19,893 nucleotides of DNA from Bondarzewia mesenterica (Eukaryota > Basidiomycota > Agaricomycetes > Russulales > Bondarzewiaceae). Below the pieces are notes generated by a model. The model saw nothing but the letters and a program-made list of their open reading frames with translations. It was not told the origin of the DNA and made no database searches. Below, piece after piece: positions 1 to 6,127 of this stretch. Each line of letters starts with the position of its first letter. The first letter of the stretch is position 1. Location: NCBI GenBank assembly GCA_004802705.1, contig SGPL01000591.1, positions 1-19,893 of the forward strand, given 5' to 3'. A program made the position numbers and the translations under genes.

Positions 1-1055
1 TCTCATGTCCCCAACCCTGAGTGGTAAGTGTCTGTGTAACAGAAGAGCACCGTTTGGGCACCCCCATACAGCAATCTGTCATTGTTGTGATCTTCATTTA
101 TCAAGAAACCAACTTTTGTTTTTTGGCCCGGACAAAATTCGCCGCTGTCTAAATTAGGCAGTGACTAAGTGTCCCGCACCATAGTGTCATTCTTCGCATC
201 GTTAAAGATCGTTAAAGACGTGACCTAAGACGCGACGTGCATCAGATGATCATACTTATGACCGGAACTGATTCAAGTTTCCATTTTTGTAAGTAATGCG
301 GTCATATACAATGACCCGCGCGCCTCACCCGGAACTCCCTTCCCAAAGACAACATGCATATGTCTTTAGATGGGAACCGGGAGTGGCGATAATTCGATTC
401 GTGTCATAGAAACATAGCCCATGACCGATAACATGCATGTATAAGAGGCCTCGTATCACCGTGTTCACTACACTTCCATCTTCCTTCCTACCACCATGGT
501 CCGATCGACGTGACGTGGGTGCTGATGCACCTTTAACCATGGCAGGCCTTGTTACCGTCCGTCTATGTGCCATTGTCGACGTGCGGTGAGGGCATGCATC
601 CTCGCCACCACTGCCACTGCCACCGGTATCATCGCACTCACGCTATTGGCCTGCAATAAAGCAGTGGCCTAAGTCAATGCTCTAGAGAGCGACCCAGTGC
701 TTCAAGTGGATAACACATTGTCTGATGGAGTATATGTATGGTTTGCAATGTAATGCATGCAGGAACAATTCTTGAACACCACATGTTAAGAGCACGCTAA
801 AAGAGACCCATTGTAATGCATGGCAATAAGAATTCTTAAACAACTCCATCCTTTGTGTTCATGTATAACAAAAGAGACATAATCCCTCTTGTTTGCAAAA
901 TCACACAAAGTGAATTGATGTAGAAACTATAAAAGGCTATAAATCAATAAAGTAAAAAGGACAAATCACAGTGTAGTCAACTACACATAAAGATTAGAGA
1001 AATGAAGGCTGATTATATCAGCAATTTGATATACAATCATCCAGCTAGACAAGAC
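1..1055. other. Stretch without a recognised gene
   Basis: I see no convincing coding region. The longest open frame (minus, 325-573) resembles nothing I know and has no start context or splice signals that support it. A tandem ten-base repeat sits at 201-220 (GTTAAAGATC then GTTAAAGACG). From about 720 the sequence becomes AT-rich. The stretch is probably intergenic or very old repeat sequence. Confidence 0.5.
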
Positions 1056-1245
1056 TAGGGCTCTGCACCGTCTCATTACGGTGTCGGCCGTATGTTTTAC
1101 AGTCGTCACCGTATAACTCCGTCAACCCACATGGTCATTTGACAAATTCACTGTCAACGGTATGACCGTATTTTTGACCATACAACTGTTTTATCGTTAA
1201 GACGGCACTTTATTTGCAATACAACTCATAACGGTTTTGACAATA
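1056..1245 (-). repeat. Probable hAT terminal and subterminal repeat region
   Basis: This lies just beyond the 3' end of the hAT gene, where the element end should be. It may begin with TAGGGCTCTGCACCGTC at 1056, which looks like a hAT terminal repeat. The short word ACGGT or its complement ACCGT occurs at 1067, 1078, 1108, 1157, 1165 and 1231, six times in 170 bases and in both orientations. Clustered short subterminal motifs are typical of hAT elements, where the transposase binds them. The other end of the element is not in the window, so the terminal repeat and the 8-bp target duplication cannot be confirmed. Confidence 0.5.
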
Positions 1246-1266
1246 GTAAACAAAGCTATAAAAAAT

Positions 1267-2168
1267 CTACGACATAATAGATGAGTCTTCTGTCAAGGCA
1301 CGATCAATTCTAACTCGAGCTAGAAGTAAATAATGCTTCAAGAGCATCAACTTCCTGATGGTGTCCGACTTGAGACTTGCACGATGCAAAGCAATCGTAT
1401 CTCTACCACCAGAAAAAACACGCCCCACAGCAACAGCACAACCTGCAACAGATTGAAGCATGAGAACATGCACTCCTCATAAGATTAATGTGGTTATTGA
1501 GACTGCTCACCAGGTATAGACATAATATCACGAGCCAGTCGGGATAAGCCCCGAAATCGAGTGCAATGAGCACGCCACCATGCTACTGGATCACACCCAT
1601 CAAAGATCTCTTGCTTCATACGAAAAAAAGTCATTGAGCTCGTCAACTGGTAAAGCTTGAGCATGGGATTTGTAGTGAGCAGTGAAGTCCATTTTTTGCG
1701 ATGTGCCAGTCGTCAGTTGTAGCCTGAGCGCGAGAAGAGTCGGTAGTCATTCCCGATGTATCTGATGCCAAGATGTAATGGTCGAGGTAGTATTTGCGAA
1801 GAGTCTCCTTTGCGCGCTCGACCTGCTGGAGGTATTCAGTATCTGAAGATTTAAGGGCCTCTTGCTTTAACCCCTCATATCCAATCTGAGGGTCCAATAC
1901 TATCAAACAATATCAGGACTTGTGGTTATATACAATAAATGAGCATTGTGAGACTCACATATAGCCCAGAGGTAGAACGAGCTTTCATCAAAGATAAAGT
2001 AATAATCACTCAACTTACAGTGTGCCGCTACGAGCCCCTAACGTATCATTGTGGGTGTATCGAGCGGCAGCGTACATAATGCATCCTTGAGGGAGTCTTG
2101 AAGTCCACAAAAAATCGCATGCACAGATGACAAAGTCATACACTTTGTTGCTGACATTTGCATAGTGG
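1267..2168 (-). pseudogene. hAT-family transposase, C-terminal part, broken
   Basis: hAT transposases cut and paste DNA, and their C-terminal domain forms the dimer. Reading on minus: exon from 2168 to 1959, intron 1958-1900 (GTGAGT..TAG), exon 1899-1511, intron 1510-1443 (GTGAGC..GCAG), last exon 1442-1267. The first exon holds KLSDYYFIFDESSFYLWAI and splices in phase onto LLDPQIGYEGLKQ, a signature of fungal hAT proteins. After two frameshifts (about 1690 and 1590) comes CDPVAWWRAH. The last exon has the dimerisation motif CAVAVGRVFSGGRDTIALHR; the usual Glu before RVFSGG is Gly. One TAG lies at 2038-2040. The N-terminal part, with the zinc finger and most of the catalytic core, is missing because the gene stops abruptly at LTR1 of element A. 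The family call is firm from memory; the exact subfamily is not. Confidence 0.82.
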
Positions 2169-2416
2169 TGTTAAGACCATGCTTGGGCAGGGATGCGGAG
2201 GCCTAATGGGTAGCTCGTGTATGCCGTTGCCTGGTACTTAAGGTCGATCAGGGTGGGACCACCCAGGCATCTAGCCCAGATGGCCCAGTCGTCTTAGTCT
2301 GTCAAGGGTTCTAGTTAAGAACAAAGTAGATTCAAAGGTTCAGGTGGTCTAGTACCCTAGTTGCTAGGCTAGGTTTTAGGAGATCAAGCTAAAGATCTAA
2401 GTACATCAGAGCCCTG

Positions 2417-2424
2417 TATATATA
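2417..2424 (+). promoter_or_regulatory. TATA box in LTR1
   Basis: TATATATA lies about 250 bp into the LTR, flanked by GCCCTG on the left and a partly complementary TATAGGGC on the right. It is placed where a retroelement promoter would start the transcript. The site is conserved in LTR2. This is a prediction from the sequence only. Confidence 0.5.
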
Positions 2425-2612
2425 GTAAAGCGCTATAGGGCAGGTCATCAACAATGGCATGTGTCAGTGGTTCGCGCTAGAAAGGCCATTGGTGGATAAG
2501 TATATCACATGTAAAGAACCAGCGGGGTTCTTGTGGGTCAGGGCCCAGACCGGTCCGGGGTCTGGGTGCATCTATGGTCACGTGATCCGCTGGTCTGATA
2601 GATAAGATAAAG

Positions 2613-2689
2613 ATAGGCGCGTCAGGGCGCCTATATCAGGTCTGTGCGCGTTGCGGCGCGAGTCGCAGTCTGCTAAGTAAGTTAGCAGA
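2613..2689 (+). other. Three hairpins in the 3' part of LTR1
   Basis: Three inverted repeats follow each other. ATAGGCGC at 2613-2620 pairs with GCGCCTAT at 2627-2634 (loop GTCAGG). GCGC at 2646-2649 pairs with GCGC at 2656-2659 around the loop GTTGCG. TCTGCTAA at 2669-2676 pairs with TTAGCAGA at 2682-2689 (loop GTAAG). The middle loop is the same six bases found in several hairpins inside the element. In LTR2 (5995-6071) the first and third stems each carry one mismatch caused by a transition. Confidence 0.6.
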
Positions 2690-2701
2690 TTCAGGTAAGT
2701 T

Positions 2702-2707
2702 AATAAA
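2702..2707 (+). terminator. AATAAA polyadenylation signal in LTR1
   Basis: AATAAA lies 38 bp before the end of the LTR, as expected for the end of the repeated R region of a retroelement transcript. It is kept in LTR2 at 6084-6089. Confidence 0.45.
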
Positions 2708-2830
2708 GTAAAAGCCTACTGATGTAAGCCAGGCCGTTCATGACAACTGCCCACTTACTAGCCTTTTGTCGCCCTTGACAAAACCTAAGGTAGGGTTGGA
2801 GTTGTGTCGTCGTCGTCAGTGTTCGTCTAC

Positions 2831-2995
2831 TAGTTTAAACTCGTTGCGGAGGTGTCGCTAGTTTTCTGTCATCGCAGACAATCTGTCACTAGTTTTACAT
2901 CATTTCAGATGATCTACAGTTTAGTGTCATGTTGGACAATCTACAGTTTAATGTCATGTTGGACATGTTCTCCAGTTTTATGTCATGGTGGACGT
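2831..2995 (+). repeat. Hairpin array, copies 1-6
   Basis: Six units spaced 26-31 bp apart, each with AGTTTT or AGTTTA, then a 3-5 base arm, a six-base loop and the complementary arm. Arms and loops: CTC-gttgcg-GAG (about 2840-2851); TGTC-atcgca-GACA (2867-2880); CATC-atttca-GATG (2898-2911); TGTC-atgttg-GACA (2925-2938); ATGTC-atgttg-GACAT (2951-2966); ATGTC-atggtg-GACGT (2980-2995, one G-T pair). No reading frame explains the pattern. Confidence 0.8.
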
Positions 2996-3115
2996 CTGTG
3001 TGAGAAATGGATCAATGCCTTTCTCATTCGATTGGCAGATCGCTAGCTCTTCATGAGTCGTCTGGGGGTGTCATCCCATCAGTGAAGGGTGTGGGGTTCA
3101 TGTGGTATGGTGTCT

Positions 3116-3202
3116 TAGTTTTACGACATTACGGTCGTCTGAGTCAAGGCCTAGTTTTACGTCTTCGCGGACGTCCATTTAGTTTAACGTCATTTCAGAC
3201 GT
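3116..3202 (+). repeat. Hairpin array, copies 7-9
   Basis: Three units. ACGAC-attacg-GTCGT at 3123-3138; ACGTC-ttcgcg-GACGT at 3159-3174; ACGTC-atttca-GACGT at 3187-3202. All stems are perfect over five pairs and each follows TAGTTTT or TAGTTTA. The first unit replaces the usual GTC/GAC pair by GAC/GTC, a fully compensated change. Confidence 0.85.
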
Positions 3203-3322
3203 GCTTGTTATTCGCATATAGGCCCCAGTCTGGCATAGCCTATATCAGCCGGTGCGACGGGTGGGTTTTCCAAAGTTTAACATGGCCCCTTGTCCACGTC
3301 CGCAGTATCCAGTCCTTGTGGC

Positions 3323-3427
3323 CTAGTTTTACGTCGTCGCGAACGTTTGATAGTTTAAAGTCATTTCGGACTTTCGTTAGTTTTAAGTCGTTGCGGACTT
3401 TCATTAGTTTTAAGTCGTTGCGGACTT
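3323..3427 (+). repeat. Hairpin array, copies 10-13 (27-bp period)
   Basis: Four units in near-tandem. ACGTC-gtcgcg-AACGT at 3331-3346 (one loop-side mismatch from a G-to-A change); AAGTC-atttcg-GACTT at 3358-3373; AAGTC-gttgcg-GACTT at 3385-3400; the same again at 3412-3427. The start-to-start distance is 27 bp for the last four arms. The last two units are nearly identical and look like a recent duplication. Confidence 0.85.
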
Positions 3428-3479
3428 TGTGGAGTTAGAGTAAAAAAGTTTTGTTTTCCTCTTTGTTGCTCATTGCCCT

Positions 3480-3965
3480 AGGCCCTTCACCGGATAGTCT
3501 TAGCGTCGCTCTTCTTCCTTCGCTTCAGACTGCGTTCACCTCTCGGCTCACTTGTCTTGTGCAGTCATTCCTCGCTTAGGCAGACCTATCTTGTCGGCTA
3601 GGACCGGGCATTCTTCACTCCATTTTCTCTTTTTTCTCGCCTTCCGACTACCGCTCCAGGCTCGGATAGCTCGTCCGCTTCGTTCGAGCCCCTCGTCACT
3701 CCGCTCGTCAGGCTCTTCCGCAATCCAGCCAGAGGCCCTCCTCCTGTCTGCTTTGTTCCTTGCAGACATCGTCGGTGGTCCAAGGTCACTCATCATTCCC
3801 TGCATTCCTTGCTCCCTTGTCCCTGTCTCTGTCTGATTGCTGCCTTTCCTCCTCTTTCCTCGAGGCTCGTCCTTGCCTCCTCACTATCTCCGAGGCTCGC
3901 TCCCTGCTCGCCTCTCTCCGTTCCATGCTTCCACTACCCCCGATCAACCCGTAGCTTGCCCTCAA
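3480..3965. other. Pyrimidine-rich tract inside element A
   Basis: About 480 bp in which the plus strand is strongly rich in C and T (many CTTCC, CCTC and TTCGCTTC words). Several overlapping open frames exist here on both strands in different phases, which is expected when stop codons are rare for reasons of composition. I do not regard them as genes. One copy of the TACCCCCGATCA motif lies at its right end (3935-3946). Confidence 0.55.
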
Positions 3966-4042
3966 GCTACATGTGGTTCAAACATGCTCCTTCTATTCTT
4001 GTTTTAGACTAGAAGGGCGAGTTGAAAGGAAAAAAATTTCCC

Positions 4043-4065
4043 TAGTTTTGCATCGTTGCGGATGT
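4043..4065 (+). repeat. Hairpin copy 14
   Basis: TAGTTTT followed by GCATC-gttgcg-GATGT (4050-4065). The four inner pairs CATC/GATG are perfect and the outer one is G-T. It stands alone between the CT-rich tract and T-rich sequence. Confidence 0.75.
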
Positions 4066-4206
4066 TTATTTTCTTCTTTTTTTCTTCTTCTTTCCAGTAG
4101 ATCTATGACTGGTGCGGTCTACTCATCTCATTCGAGTTGTAGGTCCCGTTCGATTAGACCTTCTTCGTCGTTAGGAATCCTGTGGCTTGTGGTGTTCCTA
4201 AATCGC

Positions 4207-4338
4207 TAGCTTTACGTCTTTGCGGACATTCTTGTCATGTTCTAGTTTAACATCGTTCCGGACGTCTTTGAGCTATCTTGCTCATGTGGAGTTTTGCAAA
4301 GCTCCGCATGTTCTCCAGTTTTATGTCATGGTGGACAT
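4207..4338 (+). repeat. Hairpin copies 15-17 and two other small hairpins
   Basis: ACGTC-tttgcg-GACAT at 4214-4229 and ACATC-gttccg-GACGT at 4250-4265 each have one mismatch that a single CG to CA change explains. ATGTC-atggtg-GACAT at 4323-4338 is perfect. Between them lie GAGC-tatctt-GCTC (4270-4283) and GGAG-ttttgcaaag-CTCC (4288-4305). The latter belongs to the second hairpin class seen again at 5417-5507. Confidence 0.75.
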
Positions 4339-4440
4339 CTTCATCGTTCGTTCAAATTGCGCCTCATGCGCGGATGGTTTATGATAAGCGGCGCAGCATC
4401 GCCTTTATAGGGCGGGTCCAGCTCATCATTGGTAAGGTTC

Positions 4441-4586
4441 TTCTATGCCTCCCTATTGGGTAACCTGGCATTGTCGTGTAAGAGGTCTACTGCTACTCCC
4501 TATTGGGAACCCTGTAGCTGTAGTGTAAGAGGGCAATATCTTCTGTGCCTCCCTATTGGGAAACCTGGCACTGTCGCATAAGAGGG
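4441..4586 (+). repeat. Three-copy repeat with CTCCCTATTGGG core
   Basis: The core CTCCCTATTGGG, followed by AACCTGGCA-type sequence and TAAGAGG, occurs three times in a row (cores at about 4449, 4496 and 4549). Copies one and three are closest, sharing TTCTRTGCCTCCCTATTGGG; the middle copy is shorter and more diverged. No open frame runs through all copies. Confidence 0.75.
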
Positions 4587-4592
4587 TATTCA

Positions 4593-4668
4593 TAGTTTAA
4601 AGTCTTTACGGACTGTGTCGTTGTGCTGCTGTCAGGACTGTGGTACGGTAACATTGTACCCCCGATCA
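4593..4668 (+). repeat. Hairpin copy 18 in a duplicated unit (first copy)
   Basis: TAGTTTA followed by AAGTC-tttacg-GACTG (4600-4615), four perfect pairs. Further on comes GTCAGGAC (about 4631-4638), a second small inverted repeat using the same GTC/GAC word, and the unit ends with TACCCCCGATCA. It lines up over its whole length with 4962-5036. Confidence 0.75.
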
Positions 4669-4935
4669 AACTTGTGGTGGGGATGTGGATGTCATCTACT
4701 TGAGCAGGGTTCCTCTAGGGAATTCACCCAAGTCTCAAGTAGAGTGTAAGTAGGATTCGGCGCATTATCGTGGCGCTAGACGTCTGTGCGTTACAGGTCA
4801 AAGCCCTAGTCTCATTCGGCTAGGGGATCGCTGGCTCCGCAGGTTTCTTCAGGGTGTATCGTCCCTTTGGTGGAGGTAGTTATCATCGTACCCCCGATCA
4901 GGTCTTTACCCCCGATCAGGGTTGTAGTAGGGATC

Positions 4936-5036
4936 TAGTTTAACGTCGTCGCGAACGATCATAGTTTTAAGCCATTACGGGCTATAGTCGTTCTCCTGCC
5001 GGGGCTAGTGGCACGGTGTCATTGTACCCCTGATCA
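4936..5036 (+). repeat. Hairpin copies 19-20; second copy of the duplicated unit
   Basis: ACGTC-gtcgcg-AACGA at 4943-4958 is partly decayed. The next unit has AAGCC-attacg-GGCTA at 4969-4984 with four perfect pairs. Compared with 4593-4668, the word GTC/GAC has changed to GCC/GGC in the main hairpin, and GTCAGGAC has become GCCGGGGC in the small one. Both sides of each stem changed together, so pairing is kept. Confidence 0.75.
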
Positions 5037-5121
5037 GGTTGGAGCCCCATGTGTGGGGTGTCGGTGTGGTTGATGATTCTAGATGTGGGATGTGTCAATT
5101 CCCATATGATAGCACGGTCCT

Positions 5122-5171
5122 TAGTTTAATGTCGTTACGGACGTCTTGTAGTTTTACATCATTACGGATGT
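5122..5171 (+). repeat. Hairpin copies 21-22
   Basis: ATGTC-gttacg-GACGT at 5129-5144 (one G-T pair) and ACATC-attacg-GATGT at 5156-5171 (perfect), 27 bp apart, each preceded by TAGTTTA or TAGTTTT. These are the last copies before LTR2. Confidence 0.8.
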
Positions 5172-5416
5172 TCCATCATTTCTTCGTTCGGGTTCCTGGA
5201 TCATCTTGTCATCAGTCACACATGTTTGCTGATCTCACACAGATGTCTGTTGCTCTCGCCAGACACTCCTGTGCACCTTGGGGGATCTCCGAAGATCACC
5301 ACCCTTGGTCATACGGGTCACTCAGGTGTTTAGCCCTCAAGCGTGCCCTGGAGATACTATAATGTGTAACTGGAATCCTGGGTGTTGCAGGAGTTCGGGT
5401 TCGAGGTAGGGTTCAT

Positions 5417-5507
5417 GGGGTGCGCTACTTCCCGAGTTATCACGCCATTTCATGGAGTGTGCTAAGCTCCGAGTTATAGCACGTCGTCTTGGGGTGCGCC
5501 AAGCCCC
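5417..5507 (+). repeat. 37-bp-period repeat with a second hairpin class
   Basis: Three diverged units begin at 5417, 5454 and 5491. Unit two holds GGAG-tgtgctaag-CTCC, unit three GGGG-tgcgccaag-CCCC and unit one a GGG/CCC version with a longer loop. The A/T pair of unit two is a G/C pair in unit three, so the stem is kept although both arms changed. A relative, GGAG-ttttgcaaag-CTCC, lies at 4288-4305. The rest of 5172-5550 holds a GATCT-ccga-AGATC stem (5284-5297) and no gene. Confidence 0.65.
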
Positions 5508-5550
5508 AGCATGTCGCGCATCGTTCGTCAGGTTTGGGAGCTTGATCTAA

Positions 5551-6127
5551 TGTTAAGACCATGCTTGGGCAGGGACGCGGAGGCCTAATGGGTAGCTCGT
5601 GTATGCCGTTGCCTGGTACTTAAGGTCGATCAGGGTGGGACCACCCAGGCATCTAGCCCAGATGGCCCAGTCATCTTAGTCTGTCAAGGGTTCTGGTTAA
5701 GAACAAAGTAGATTCAAAGGTTCAGGTGGTCTAGTACCCTAGTTGCTAGGCTAGGTTTTAGGAGATCAAGCTAAAGATCTAAGTACATCAGAGCCCTGTA
5801 TATATAGTAAAGCGCTATAGGGCAGGTCATCAACAATGGCATGTGTCAGTGGTTCGCGCTAGAAAGGCCATTGGTGGATAAGTATATCACATGTAAAGAA
5901 CCAGCGGGGTTCTTGTGGGTCAGGGCCCAGACCGGTCCAGGGTCTGGGTGCATCTATGGTCACGTGATCCACTGGTCTGATAGATAAGATAAAGATAGGC
6001 ACGTCAGGGCGCCTATATCAGGTCTGTGCGCGTTGCGGCGCGAGTCGCAGTCCGCTAAGTAAGTTAGCAGATTCAGGTAAGTTAATAAAATAAAAGCCTG
6101 CTCATGTAAGCCAGACCGTTCATGACA
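5551..6127 (+). repeat. Element A LTR2
   Basis: Second 577-bp LTR, same ends and length as LTR1. Its TATATATA is at 5799-5806 and AATAAA at 6084-6089. The last bases, TTCATGACA, run straight into an integrase frame and read as Phe-Met-Thr, the residues expected there in the intact protein. The exact end of the LTR is therefore hidden by shared sequence. Confidence 0.85.

Larger units (their letters stand above)
2169..2745 (+). repeat. Element A LTR1
   Basis: 577-bp repeat with TG..CA ends. It contains a TATA box, an AATAAA signal and three hairpins near its 3' end. It matches the copy at 5551-6127 at about 98 per cent; I count 11 substitutions and no gaps, ten of them transitions. Six of the 11 are CG against TG or CA. 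The left neighbour is the cut hAT gene (last bases before the LTR: AGTGG) and the right neighbour begins ACTGCCCACTT. Confidence 0.85.
3935..5036 (+). repeat. Dispersed TACCCCCGATCA motif, five copies
   Basis: The 12-base word occurs at 3935-3946, 4657-4668, 4889-4900 and 4907-4918, and as TACCCCTGATCA at 5025-5036, where a CG has become TG. The copies at 4657 and 5025 close a longer duplicated unit that also contains a hairpin. No coding frame is involved. Confidence 0.7.
2169..6127 (+). mobile_element. Element A: non-coding LTR retrotransposon (LARD-like)
   Basis: Two direct repeats of exactly 577 bp (2169-2745 and 5551-6127), starting TGTTAAGACC and ending GTTCATGACA, enclose 2805 bp. The inside has no gag, protease, reverse transcriptase or integrase frame. 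Its open frames are short and fall in CT-rich or repetitive DNA. This is the build of a large retrotransposon derivative that depends on another element's enzymes. In place of genes the inside carries many short hairpins, a three-copy repeat at 4441-4586, a 12-base motif in five copies and a 37-bp-period repeat at 5417-5507. I see no TGG-type primer site after LTR1 and no clear polypurine tract before LTR2. The left flank (hAT) and right flank (integrase) differ and no 5-bp duplication is visible. Orientation is taken from the TATA box and AATAAA in the LTRs. Confidence 0.75.

Noticed and set aside
325..573. 82-codon minus-strand open frame
   Set aside because: No family resemblance, no splice or start support; length is compatible with chance.
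3351..3427. CRISPR-like look of the near-tandem 27-bp units
   Set aside because: The variable part is not a spacer but a pair of complementary arms; there are no constant repeats separated by unique sequence of equal length, and the context is a eukaryotic retroelement.
3548..4012. Several overlapping open frames on both strands
   Set aside because: They arise from the CT-rich composition, overlap each other in different phases and match nothing known.
2169..6127. Simple insertion of element A into a hAT gene or into an integrase gene
   Set aside because: Each flank belongs to a different gene and no target-site duplication is present.
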